A stretch of 64,000 nucleotides of DNA. It comes from DASQMT01 sp963835735 (GTDB taxonomy: Bacteria > Actinomycetota > Thermoleophilia > Solirubrobacterales > Solirubrobacteraceae). Under the pieces are notes generated by a model. That model did not search any database, was not told the DNA's origin, and saw only the letters and a list, made by a program, of their open reading frames with translations. How positions within the stretch are numbered: position 1 is the first letter of the stretch; each line of letters opens with the position of its first letter. Below are positions 48,633 to 58,826 of this stretch, one piece after another. The translations under genes and the position numbers were made by a program. Location: positions 1,426,001 to 1,490,000 of the forward strand of contig CAWIGP010000002.1 of assembly GCA_963835735.1 (NCBI GenBank), read 5' to 3'.

Positions 48633-50060
48633 TTAGGGCGTCCCGCCGCGGCAATTGCGACCGACGAACCAGCGCCTGTTCTTGTTGATCTCGGGGAAGC
48701 GCGGGTCGTGGCCCAGCGCGGAGAAGTGCCCGGCGAGCACGGTCCCGGGCGGGGAGGCGAAGATCCCGACCTGGTTCGAGTGCAAGTGCATCGCCCAGGC
48801 CACGGCCTGGACCTCGAACGGCGGCGCGTACACCGGCCCGCAGCGGAGCAGCGCCTCGGCCCCGCCGGCCTTCTCGACGATCGCGGGCAGCCGGTCGTAC
48901 AGCTCCGATTCCGCGCGCACGACGTCGAGGTCATAGCTGAGCTTGTCGACGTCGGCGGCGACGAACGGCACGGCGGCGGCGGCCAGCACCGCGGCGAGCG
49001 CGGCGCCCCTGGGACGCCCGTAGCGTGCCGCCGCGGTGCGCACGAGGTCGACCCAGCCGGCGCCGGCCAGCACGCACACGAGCGCCGCGGGCAACGCGAC
49101 GTAGCGCAGGTTGCCGGCGAAGCCCGCCTGCGTCATCGCCGCGACCGCGACCATGAGCGCTGCCGCGATCGCGCCGAGCGCCAAGCGCAGTCGGTCGCGG
49201 TCGATCCAGGCGCGGATCAGCGCGATCACAGCGCCGAGCAGCAGCGGCACCATCAGCACCGAGCCCGAGCGCCGGAACGTCTCAAGGAACGGGACGGCGG
49301 CGAACGCGGCCGAGTCCGGATTCGGTTCGCGCGCACGGGACGCGGCGCGGAAGAGGTCGCCAGAGCCGAGGTACTCCGGCACGAACCAGAGCACGAGCGT
49401 GAGCGCGCCGGAGCCGAGCACGAGCAGCCGCGTCGAGCGGTCGGTCCACATCAGCCAGAGCCCGTAGAGCAGCAGGAACGGCCACAGCTCCGGCCGCAGC
49501 AGGCCCGCGGCGACGCCGAGCAGGAACGCCTGGCGCCGGTGGCCGTCGAGGTGCCGTTCGATCGCCCACAGGCAGAGGCCGACCAGCAGCCCCTCGGAGT
49601 TGCCGCGCGCGAAGTTGCGGATGAACTCGTCCGCGAGGATCAGCCCGGCGGCGGCGATCACGCCTGCCTGCCAGCCCGCCAGCCGGGCGGCCAGCCGATA
49701 CGTGAACGCGAACGCCAGCAGGCCGCCGGCCTGCGCGATCACCAGCCACAGCTCGGGCGCCGCGCTGTCGCCGGTCAGCGCGAACGGGGTCGTGAACAGC
49801 ACCGGCAACGGCTTCCACGACGGGCCCGTGCGCGTGTCGAGGTTCCACTCGGTGATCTCGCGGCCCCACGTGAGCCAGGCCCAGGGGTCGTACGTCGGAG
49901 CGGCCGGCAGGAGGTGTGCGAGCGCGGCCAGCAGCAGGCAGCCGAGCACCAGGAGGAGCATGTGGTGCGCGCGGGCCCACTCCCGCGCCGCCACGGCTGG
50001 GAGCGGGCGCTCGGCGCTTGCCGCGGGGCGCGGGCCGAGCAGATCGCGCTGGGCGCTCAC
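48633..50060 (-). CDS. Integral membrane mannosyltransferase-like protein
   Basis: 475 residues from GTG 50058-50060. About ten hydrophobic segments; LPAAPTYDPWAWLTWGREIT with Asp in the first loop, then WNLDTRTGPSWKPLPVLFTT and EFIRNFARGNSEGLLVGL. Resembles GT39/DUF2029-type polyprenyl-sugar transferases; the C-terminal soluble part ends with KNRRWFVGRNCRGGTP. GTGA overlap with the unknown gene upstream. Exact substrate unknown. Confidence 0.78.
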   Translation of the reverse strand: MSAQRDLLGPRPAASAERPLPAVAAREWARAHHMLLLVLGCLLLAALAHLLPAAPTYDPWAWLTWGREITEWNLDTRTGPSWKPLPVLFTTPFALTGDSAAPELWLVIAQAGGLLAFAFTYRLAARLAGWQAGVIAAAGLILADEFIRNFARGNSEGLLVGLCLWAIERHLDGHRRQAFLLGVAAGLLRPELWPFLLLYGLWLMWTDRSTRLLVLGSGALTLVLWFVPEYLGSGDLFRAASRAREPNPDSAAFAAVPFLETFRRSGSVLMVPLLLGAVIALIRAWIDRDRLRLALGAIAAALMVAVAAMTQAGFAGNLRYVALPAALVCVLAGAGWVDLVRTAAARYGRPRGAALAAVLAAAAVPFVAADVDKLSYDLDVVRAESELYDRLPAIVEKAGGAEALLRCGPVYAPPFEVQAVAWAMHLHSNQVGIFASPPGTVLAGHFSALGHDPRFPEINKNRRWFVGRNCRGGTP

Positions 50061-50956
50061 CGTAGGGTGAGGGCTGAGCGCATCGCGCCGGGGAGCTCGT
50101 CGGCGGTCTCGATCTCGGCGCCCGGGTCGCCCCAAAGCGCGAGCGCGCGATCCAGCGCGGCGAGCGGCAGCTCGCACGCCGCGGCGAGGTCACGTGCACG
50201 GCGCTCGAGCAGCATCTTGTCGCCGGAGAGCAGGATCCGCTTGGCGGCCTGGGTGGTCGTGTCCTCCTCCACGCTCAGTTGCAGCTGGTCGGGCACGAGC
50301 TCGTACAGCCCGGCGGCGCCGAGCGTGACCAGCAGCTCGAAGCGCGCGGCGCGCGTCATCCCGGGCAGCGCGAGCCGTTCGAACACGCGCGCGAAGCGGC
50401 GCTGCGGGGACCAGTCGGCCTCACCGGTGAAGCCGGCGGACTGGGAGCCGGCGCGTGCGGCCCACTGGCGGTAGGCGGCCACGGTGCGCGCGCGATCGTC
50501 CGGCAGTCCTGGGTCGTCGTCGAACCGCGGCGGGTCGGCGGCGATCTTGTCCTGCAGCTCCGGCGCGTCCGGGCCGACGAGTGCGAGCAGGAACGCGAGC
50601 CAGGTCGCCTGCTCGCGGTCGGGCTCCGTCGCCACCGCCTCGTACGGGCCGGGCGGCTCCAGCCGCTCCGCCGCGATCATCAGCGCGCTCGCGAGCCGCT
50701 CCGCATCTGCTGTGGCGCGCAGCCCGGGGACGAGCGCGTTGCGATAGCCGTCGTCCTCCGCGCGGGCGAGCCTGCGCGTGACGAGCGCGCCGCTGCGGGG
50801 CGTGGCCGCGGCGCGGCGCGAGCGCGGCGCCGCCGGGGCACGGCGTGCGCCCGCGGGCCGCGGCGGCGCCTTCGCCCGCAGCTCGGCCTCGAGCTCCTTC
50901 GAGCAGATCGGGCACTTGGCGGTCATCCGGTTGTGGCGGCAGAACAGCGACGTCAT
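50057..50956 (-). CDS. Unknown protein with N-terminal zinc-finger-like Cys motif
   Basis: 299 residues from ATG 50954-50956 (ATG 50926 also possible). Begins SLFCRHNRMTAKCPICSKEL, a Cys-rich treble-clef-like start, then a basic Ala/Pro linker and a helical domain (ERLASALMIAAERLEPPG, QWAARAGSQSAGFTGEADW). No known family. GTGA overlap with the downstream glycosyltransferase, so co-expressed with it. Divergent from an ECF sigma factor. Confidence 0.68.
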   Translation of the reverse strand: MTSLFCRHNRMTAKCPICSKELEAELRAKAPPRPAGARRAPAAPRSRRAAATPRSGALVTRRLARAEDDGYRNALVPGLRATADAERLASALMIAAERLEPPGPYEAVATEPDREQATWLAFLLALVGPDAPELQDKIAADPPRFDDDPGLPDDRARTVAAYRQWAARAGSQSAGFTGEADWSPQRRFARVFERLALPGMTRAARFELLVTLGAAGLYELVPDQLQLSVEEDTTTQAAKRILLSGDKMLLERRARDLAAACELPLAALDRALALWGDPGAEIETADELPGAMRSALTLR

Positions 50957-50995
50957 GCGCGATGAGACGCTAGCGCGGGAACCGGATTCGGCCAC

Positions 50996-51577
50996 GTGGC
51001 TGTAGAAGCAGTGGTGGTGGGCCGGCCACTGGAAGAGCACGAGCTGGTCGAGCGCGCACGCTCCGGCGACACCGGGGCCTACGCGGCGCTCGTCCGCGGC
51101 CATCAGGAGATCGCGTTCAGGACCGCATACCTCATCACGGGCAACTCCGCCGACGCCGAGGACGCCGCCCAGGAGGGCTTCGTCAAGGCCTACCGCGCGC
51201 TCGGGCGCTTCCGCGCCGGCGAGCCGCTGCGGCCGTGGCTGCTCACGATCGTCGCCAACGAGGCGCGCAACCGGCGCCGCTCGGCGGGCCGGCGCGCCGC
51301 GCTCGCGCTCCGCGCCGCGGGCGAGGAGCACCCGTCCGGAGGGGCGGCCCTCTCTCCGGAGGCGGCGCTCCTCGCCGGCGAGCGCCGGACAGCGCTGCTC
51401 GAAGCGGTCGGGCGGCTGCGCGAGGAGGACCGGCTCGTGATCGGCTGCCGCTACCTGCTCGAGTTGACCGAGGCGGAGACCGCCGCCGCGCTCGGCATCA
51501 GGCCCGGCACGGTCAAGTCGCGCCTGTCGCGGTCGCTCGACCGGCTGCGCGCGGAGCTGGGGGAGCGCGATGACTGA
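50996..51577 (+). CDS. ECF-type RNA polymerase sigma factor
   Basis: About 190 residues. Region 2 (AYAALVRGHQEIAFRTAYLI, SADAEDAAQEGFVKAYRAL, PWLLTIVANEARNRRR) and region 4 (LREEDRLVIGCRYLLELTEA, AAALGIRPGTVKSRLSRSLD). No C-terminal extension. The following gene, overlapping by 8 nt, encodes a single-pass membrane protein, the usual position of the anti-sigma factor. The start may be GTG 50996 or a later GTG. Confidence 0.92.
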   Translation: MAVEAVVVGRPLEEHELVERARSGDTGAYAALVRGHQEIAFRTAYLITGNSADAEDAAQEGFVKAYRALGRFRAGEPLRPWLLTIVANEARNRRRSAGRRAALALRAAGEEHPSGGAALSPEAALLAGERRTALLEAVGRLREEDRLVIGCRYLLELTEAETAAALGIRPGTVKSRLSRSLDRLRAELGERDD

Positions 51578-52325
51578 CCTGCACGCGGAACTGATCGGGC
51601 TGAGCGTCGACTGGCCGGCGACGCCCGACCTCGCCGACGGCGTGCTGGCGCGGCTCTCGGCGCCCGCCCCGCCGCGCCGGCGACGTCCCGCCTGGCGACC
51701 CGCGCTCGCCTACGCGGTCGCGGTCCTGCTCGCCGGGTTCGCGATCACGATGGCCGCCTCGCCCGACGCGCGCTCCGCGGTACTGGAGTGGCTCGGGCTC
51801 AAGAGCGTCGAGGTCGAGCGGCGCGAGCCGACCGCGCCGCCGCCCGCGCCGGGCACGCTCGGCTCCGGCCTCGGGCTCGGCACGCCGGTCAGCCTGGCGG
51901 AGGCGCGCGAGCGCTCGCCGTTCCTGGCCGTCCCGACGGCGCCCGGGCTGGGGCGGCCGGACGCCGTCTACGTCGGCGGCGACGACGTCTCGCTCGTGTA
52001 CGGCTCGCGCCCCGGCTACGCGCGCGCCGACGCGACCGGCGCCGCGCTGCTCGTGCAGGAGTTCCCGGCGCGCGTGGAGCCGTTCATCGAGAAGACGGTC
52101 GGGTCGGCTGCTCGTCTCGTGCGCTTGCGGGTGGACGGCGCGCCGGCGTTCTTCATCGAGGGTGCGCATGGGTTCGCGTACGAGACTGAGGGCGGCGCGA
52201 ACTTCGAGCAGCAGCGACTCGCCGGGAACACGCTGTTGGTGGAGCGGGGTGACGGGGTGTTGCTGCGGATCGAGGGGGATATCTCGCGCTCTCGCGCCGT
52301 GGCTATTGCGCAGTCGGTGCCGTAG
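51570..52325 (+). CDS. Probable membrane anti-sigma factor of the adjacent ECF sigma
   Basis: 251 residues. Cytosolic N-terminus (TDLHAELIGLSVDWPATPDL) with Arg-rich stretch, one transmembrane helix (residues about 47-65), then an extracytoplasmic beta-rich domain with GLGLGTPVSLAEARER and DGAPAFFIEGAHGFAYETEGG. No HxxxCxxC zinc motif, so it is not a ZAS-type anti-sigma. Function inferred from the overlap with the sigma gene. Followed by repeat element B. Confidence 0.7.
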   Translation: MTDLHAELIGLSVDWPATPDLADGVLARLSAPAPPRRRRPAWRPALAYAVAVLLAGFAITMAASPDARSAVLEWLGLKSVEVERREPTAPPPAPGTLGSGLGLGTPVSLAEARERSPFLAVPTAPGLGRPDAVYVGGDDVSLVYGSRPGYARADATGAALLVQEFPARVEPFIEKTVGSAARLVRLRVDGAPAFFIEGAHGFAYETEGGANFEQQRLAGNTLLVERGDGVLLRIEGDISRSRAVAIAQSVP

Positions 52326-52331
52326 GGCGCG

Positions 52332-52488
52332 GGCGCTGGTGTACTGCGGGCATTGAGGGGAGCGGGTTCGTGGGCGCGCCGACGCCGAACGTCGGTGAGC
52401 ACCCCGTATATGCCCTACTCACCGACGTTCGGCGTCGCGGTCCGGCCGAACCCACGCTCTCAATGCCCGCAGTTGACGTACACCAGCG
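52332..52488. repeat. Palindromic intergenic repeat element B (MITE/REPIN-like)
   Basis: 157 bp filling the gap between two convergent genes. Nearly one long inverted repeat: ends GGCGCTGGTGTAC and (reverse) GGCGCTGGTGTAC, then TGCGGGCATTGAG on both arms, and a perfect 20-bp inner arm CGACGCCGAACGTCGGTGAG (52380-52399 and 52418-52437) around an 18-bp loop. Ends match element A at 30137-30339, but the inside differs. Confidence 0.82.
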
Positions 52489-52494
52489 CCGAAG

Positions 52495-53721
52495 GCTCAC
52501 ACACCACGCAGCGCATCGGTGGGCGACAACCGCGCCGCCCGCAGCGCCGGGTAGACGCCGGCGACCGCCCCGATCAGCACCGCCGCGGCCAGCCCGCCCG
52601 CCAGCGCCAAGGGCGGCACCACCGTGGTCCACCCGCGGCTCTCCGCGTACCCGAGCGTCACGAGCGCGCCCAGAGCGACGCCCGATCGCGCCGCCCGCCG
52701 CGGCGAGCAGGAGCGACTCGCAGGCGAACTGCGCGCCGACGTGGCGGCGGGTCGCGCCCAGCGCCCTCCGGAGCCCGACCTCCGAGCGCCGCTCGAGCAC
52801 CGAGATCACCATCACGTTCGCGATCCCGACGCCGCCGACCAGCAGCGCGACCGCGCCGAGGCCGAGGAACAGCGAGGTGAACGCGGTCTTGGCGGCGGCG
52901 CGCGCCTCGAGCGCGTCCGACGGCCGCGACACCTCGACCTCCTCGGGCGCCTCGGGGTTGGCGGTCGGGCCGAGCAGGTCGCGCGCGCCCGATGCGATCG
53001 CGTCGGGATCGGCGCGCACGTAGATCGTCGAAGCGTCGCGCTCCTCGCCGAACCAGCGCTCGGCCGCGTCGAAGCCGATCAGCGCCGTGCCGTCCAGGCC
53101 GGAGGCGAGCGTGACCGGCTCGAGGATCCCGATCACCGTGAACCAGCGGCCGCCGATGTACACGCGCGAGCCGGTGTCGTTGATGCCGAGCTGGTCCGCG
53201 GCACCCGCGCCGAGCACGACGGTCGGGTAGCGCCCGGTCGCGGCATCGAGGAAGCGCCCGCTGCGCATCTGCGCCGCGACGGTCTCCGCCAGCGCGGGAT
53301 CGGCCGCGGCGACCGAGATCCCGCCGGTCTCGACGGGGTCGACCAGGTCGTTGCGGCGCACCGTCAAGTCGTCGAGTGTGCGCACGGGCGCGACGCGCTC
53401 GACCCCGCCGACGCGGCCGATCATCGACGCCGCCGACTCGGGCAGCTGCGCCTCGTCGCCGAAGAACGACTGTCCCGGCGCGACACGCAGCAGGTTCGTG
53501 CCGAGCTCGTCGAGCTGCGCGAGCAGGTCCGCCTTGGACGACTCCGAGATGCCGAGCACCGCCACCATCGAGGCGATCCCGATCGCGATGCCGAGCGCGG
53601 ACAGGCCGGCGCGCAGCCGGCGCGTGCGCAGACCGAGCGAGCCGGTGCGCAGCACGTCCGCGGCGCCGATGCGGCTGGGGCCCAGCGGCGCCTCGGGCGG
53701 CGGATCGAGGACCGCGCTCAT
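52495..53721 (-). CDS. MacB/FtsX-type ABC transporter permease, one frameshift
   Basis: Starts ATG 53719-53721 (ATGA overlap with the ATPase). N-terminal helix (GLRTRRLRAGLSALGIAIGIASMVAV), a large MacB-like extracytoplasmic domain (TNLLRVAPGQSFFGDEAQLP to ERWFGEERDASTIYVRADPD), then FTSLFLGLGAVALLVGGVGI and VLERRSEVGLRRALGATRRH. At about 52677-52684 the frame changes; the continuation ALGALVTLGYAESRGW ... YPALRAARLSPTDALRGV ends at 52495. Exports macrolides, peptides or lipoproteins with its partners. Confidence 0.85.
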
Positions 53722-54434
53722 GACAGCGCCCCCGCGGGCGCCCGCCCGTCGCGCGCGCCGGGCGCTCCGGTGTCGTGCTCCACGCGCCCGTCGCGCAGCG
53801 CGATCCGGCGCGGCAGCGAGTCGGCGATCTGCTCGTCGTGCGTGATCACCATGATCGTCGCGCCGTCGGCGTGCAGCTCGCGCAGCAGCGCGATGATCGC
53901 GGCGCCCGCGCGCGAGTCGAGGTTGCCGGTCGGCTCGTCGGCGAACACGATCGCCGGCCGTCCGAGCAGCGCCCGCGCGATCGCCACCCGCTGGCGCTCG
54001 CCGCCCGACAGCTTCGCCGGCACGTGCCCGAGCCGGTGGCCCAGGCCCACGCGGTCCAGCGCCTCACGCGCCCGCACGCGCCGGTCGGCCGGGCCGGCGC
54101 CCGTGTAGAGCAGCCCCGTGGCGACGTTGTCGAGCGTGCTCATCCCGTCGATCAGGAAGAACTGCTGGAACACGAACCCGATCCGGTGCGCCCGCAGCGC
54201 CGCCAGCTCGCGCTCGCTCAGATCCGCGACGTCCTCGCCGGCCACGCGCACGACGCCGCTCGACGCCCGCTCGAGCGTCCCCATGATGTGCAGCAGCGTC
54301 GACTTGCCCGACCCGGACGGCCCGACGACCGCCGCCAGCTCGCCCGCGTGGACGCTGAGCGAGACGCCGTGCAGGACGTCGACCGGCCCGGGATAGGACT
54401 TGCGCACGTCGGCCAGCTCCATGACCACGCTCAT
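53718..54434 (-). CDS. MacB/LolD-type ABC transporter ATP-binding protein
   Basis: 238 residues from ATG 54432-54434. Walker A GPSGSGKSTLLH, Q-loop FVFQQFFLIDGMSTLDN, signature LSGGERQRVAIARALLG, Walker B IVFADEPTGNLDS, H-loop MVITHDEQIAD. It has the typical phrases of LolD/MacB-class ATPases and lies between its permease and adaptor genes, with ATGA overlaps on both sides. The only undamaged gene of this operon. Confidence 0.93.
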   Translation of the reverse strand: MSVVMELADVRKSYPGPVDVLHGVSLSVHAGELAAVVGPSGSGKSTLLHIMGTLERASSGVVRVAGEDVADLSERELAALRAHRIGFVFQQFFLIDGMSTLDNVATGLLYTGAGPADRRVRAREALDRVGLGHRLGHVPAKLSGGERQRVAIARALLGRPAIVFADEPTGNLDSRAGAAIIALLRELHADGATIMVITHDEQIADSLPRRIALRDGRVEHDTGAPGARDGRAPAGALS

Positions 54435-55507
54435 TTCGCGGTCACCACCGTGTCGCCCTCGCGCACGTCGCCCTCGACCTCGACGAAGTCGTCGGCGTAC
54501 AGGCCGGGATCGACGTCGACCATCCGGTGCGCGCCGCCGCGGTCGACGACCTCGACGGCGAAGCCGCCGCCCTGGCGTGCGAGCAGCGCCTTGACCGGGA
54601 CCGCGAGCGCGTCGTCGCGACGCTCGACCGCAAACCCGACGTCGACCGGCGCCTGGTCGAGCCCGGTGCCGCGCGCGGCCTTGCCGCGCAGCCTGATCGT
54701 CACCTCGATCGTCGGCTCGGATTCCTCCTCCTCGCCGCCCGGCTGCTCGGCGACCTTGCCGACCTCGAGGATCCGCCCGCGCGGCGGTCCTGCCGGTCGG
54801 CAGCTCGACCGTGACCTTGTCGCCCTCGCGCGCGAGTCGCTGCCGCGTCGCCTCGAGGTCGACCGTCACGCGCCGCGCGGTGGACGAGAGAGCCGCGAGC
54901 TGTGCGCCGGGCGCCACGGCCTGACCTACGACGGCCTTGGCCTCGCCGATCGCGCGTCGGCGCCGCGCCGGAACGCGACCTGGCCCTGCTCGAGCGAGCC
55001 GTCCTCGACCAGCCCGCGCTCGTCCTGGAACCGCTCGACGGCCGCGGTCGTCGCCCAGTCCCACTCGTCGTCGACCGTCATGTCGCCGTCGGGATCGTGG
55101 CCGAGCGCGCGCAGGTTGCGCTCGAGCTGGCGGATGTCGTCCCCGTCCTCCATGTAGGGCGTGAAGTCGCGCCAGGCGGGCAGCGCGCCGTAGAGGAGGA
55201 ACGCCGCGGGCGCGTCGTCGACCTCGTACAGCGACTCGCCGCGCTTGACCACCGCGCCGGGGTCGCGCAGGGCGGTGAGCGTGCCGGCCGCGCCGGCGAC
55301 GAGCGTGCCGGCCTCGGCGTATCCGAGCGTGCCGTCGACCTGGTCGCGGTCGACCAGGTCGCGCCGCTCGACCGACGCGGTGTCGCCGCCGGCCGCGAGC
55401 GCCGCTGCGGGCGCCCCGGGATCGTCGTCGCCGCCGAGCACGGCGACTCCGCCGGCCAGCGCCGCGGCGGCAAGCACGCCGCCGCCGATCGCGATTCGTC
55501 GCCTCAC
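54431..55507 (-). pseudogene. HlyD/MacA-type membrane fusion adaptor with inserted peptidoglycan-binding domain, two frameshifts
   Basis: From GTG 55505-55507: signal anchor (RRRIAIGGGVLAAAALAGGV), then ALAAGGDTASVERRDLVDRD and AGTLTALRDPGAVVKRGESL (lipoyl-like part), then a peptidoglycan-binding domain in the hairpin (DIRQLERNLRALGHDPDGD, AVERFQDERGL). Frame changes at about 54950-54957 and 54777-54786 lead to the pieces VGQAVAPGAQLAALSSTARR and VPVKALLARQGGGFAVEVVD. Ends TVVTAK at 54431. Couples the ABC transporter across the wall (inference). Confidence 0.82.
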
Positions 55508-56032
55508 GGTTGGCTCCTTCCTTCGAACAGCCCGCCGCCGCACTCCTCCTGCGCCGCGCGGAAGTCCGGGTCGTCGGGATCGAACCCGGAGCCGCGGCCG
55601 CCGCGGATCTGGACGCCGCCGTCCTCGTCGAACTGCGGGTCGGGCATGTCGATCCCGTGCTCGCGCATGCAGCGCGCGAACTCGAGCGCCCGCTGCTTCT
55701 GCTCCTCCTGCTCCTCCTCGCTGAGGTTCGGCGCGGATGTCCTCGCGGTACTTCTCGCACGCCTTCTGGGCCTGCTCGAATTCCTGGGGGTCGATCCCGC
55801 TGTCGCCGCCGACCTTGAACGTCTGCGGGCCGCCGCCGGGCTTCGGGTCGGGGAAGTCGATCCCCTGTTCGCGCATGCACTCGGCGAACTTCACCTGCGC
55901 GTCGCGGAGCTTCTCCTCCTCGGCCGCGGTCGGCTCGCCGGTCGTCGCGTCGCTCTCCTCCTCGCCGCCGCAGGCGACGAGGCCGAGCGCAGCGATGGCG
56001 AGCAGCGCCGCGGCAATGGGTCGAACGGACAT
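55504..56032 (-). pseudogene. Lipoprotein with two CMREHGIDMPDP-type repeats, one frameshift
   Basis: Starts ATG 56030-56032; lipobox LGLVACGG. It contains FAECMREQGIDFPDPKPGGG, then after a frame change near 55729-55735, FARCMREHGIDMPDPQFDED and FRAAQEECGGGLFEGRSQP with stop at 55504. Adding GC at CGCGCC(GC)GAAC would restore the frame. Such Cys-containing repeats are common beside MacAB-like operons in actinobacteria; role unknown. GTGA overlap with the adaptor gene. Confidence 0.78.
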
Positions 56033-56100
56033 CGGGCTCCTTTCGGGTCGGGTCGCGGCCAAATGGAGCCGGACCGGCCTGAGAGCCGTGTGAGACGAAC

Positions 56101-57441
<1,341 letters not shown>

Positions 57442-57445
<4 letters not shown>

Positions 57446-58118
57446 GGCGCGCGCAGGACGTAGCCGACGCCGCGCACGGTGTGCAGCAGCCGCGGCTCGC
57501 CGCCGGCCTCGGTCTTGCGCCGCAGGTACCCGACGTAGACCTCCAGCGAGTTCGACGCCGGGCCGAAGTCGTAGCCCCAGACACGGTCGAAGATGATCGA
57601 GCGCGTCAGCACCTGGCGCGGGTGGTCGAGGAACAGCTCGAGCAGCGCGAACTCGGTGCGAGTCAACTCGACCGGCCGGTCGCCGCGCCGGACGGTGTAT
57701 GCGACCGGGTCGAGCACCAGGTCCTCGAAGCGCAGCGCGTGCCCGGCCTCGTCGTCCGTTCGCCCGGCGCAGCAGCGCGCGCACGCGCGCGAGCAGCTCC
57801 TCCAGCGCGAACGGCTTGACGAGGTAGTCGTCCGCGCCGGCGTCGAGCCCGCGCACGCGGTCGGCGATCGCGTCGCGCGCTGTCAGCACGAGAACCGGCG
57901 TGCGGTCGCCGGCGGCGCGCATCCGGCGGCAGACCTCGAGCCCGTCGACGTGCGGCATCAGCAGATCGAGCACGAGCACGTCGGGCGGCGCGGCTGCGAT
58001 CAGCGTCGAGCGCCGCGCGCCCGTCCGCGGCGAGCGTCACGTCGTGTCCGTCCAGCCGCAGGGCGCGGTCGACGGCATCGCGCACGGCGGGCTCGTCGTC
58101 GACCACGAGGATGCGCAT
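57442..58118 (-). pseudogene. OmpR-type response regulator, two frameshifts
   Basis: Starts ATG 58116-58118 (MRILVVDDEPAVRDAVDRAL). First frame ends in ALDADRSRAA near 58001-58007; the next frame carries the phospho-Asp region VLVLDLLMPHVDGLEVC and YLVKPFALEELLARV; after another change near 57756-57759 the last piece is a winged helix (VELTRTEFALLELFLDHP, VYVGYLRRKTEAGGE, TVRGVGYVLRAP). Adding GC/CG at both points restores the receiver-effector protein. It heads the two-component/efflux operon. Confidence 0.86.
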
Positions 58119-58257
58119 CGCGACTCCGATGGTCCGCCGCCAAGCTGAAAACACGCTAAGAGGGACAACTTCGCCGCCAGGATCGCGGTGGGGCGGACAC
58201 GCTGCGGCTGAGCGTCGGCACGGACGGCGGGTTCGTCGTGCGGCTCGAGCCGGCCAC

Positions 58258-58713
58258 TTAGATCGGCAGCGCGAACTGGCGCCCGCCGATGTCGAGCACG
58301 ATCGGGTCGCCCTCGCGCGCGGCGACGGTGAGCGGCAGCCCCGGGTCGCGCGTGGCGAAAGTCGCGGTCGCCACCGACCGGCCCCCCAACGCCCGCGCGA
58401 GCGCGAGCACCGAGTCCGCGAGCAGCTGCACGCTGCCGATGGGCGCGGCGAGCTCGCCGGTGTCCAAGTCGGCGGACATCGCGCTCGCGGGCACCGGACG
58501 GAGGTCGCCGAGCGCGAGCGGCACGACGCCGGGTTCGGGCGTCTCGACCACCGGCTCGGCGTCCTCGGTCACCTGCAGGGCGCCGTCCTCCAGGCGCTCG
58601 ACCAGCACTGGCGGGGCCTCGTCGCCCTGGTCGAGCAGCGCCACGACGCGCTCGGCCCCGGTACGATCGGCGAAGTCCTGGAGTGTCGCGAGCGCGACGG
58701 CGAATCGGCTCAT
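58258..58713 (-). CDS. Conserved hypothetical protein, about 151 residues
   Basis: From ATG 58711-58713. Soluble, acidic, Ala/Val/Asp-rich with no motif I recognise. Contains QDFADRTGAERVVALLDQGD near the start and EGDPIVLDIGGRQFALPI at the end, suggesting a small beta-barrel C-terminus. No signal peptide. It is convergent with the end of a short coding-like fragment and divergent from the carboxylate-amine ligase gene. Confidence 0.6.
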   Translation of the reverse strand: MSRFAVALATLQDFADRTGAERVVALLDQGDEAPPVLVERLEDGALQVTEDAEPVVETPEPGVVPLALGDLRPVPASAMSADLDTGELAAPIGSVQLLADSVLALARALGGRSVATATFATRDPGLPLTVAAREGDPIVLDIGGRQFALPI

Positions 58714-58826
58714 CGGGTTCAAATTGTGCCGTGAGTGCGCCGACCTCGTTCCGGGAATGGAACATTTGGGCCTCGGTTTGCGACTCTTACTTTGATGTCT
58801 GCCCTCGACCTCGATCGGGTGGCGCG

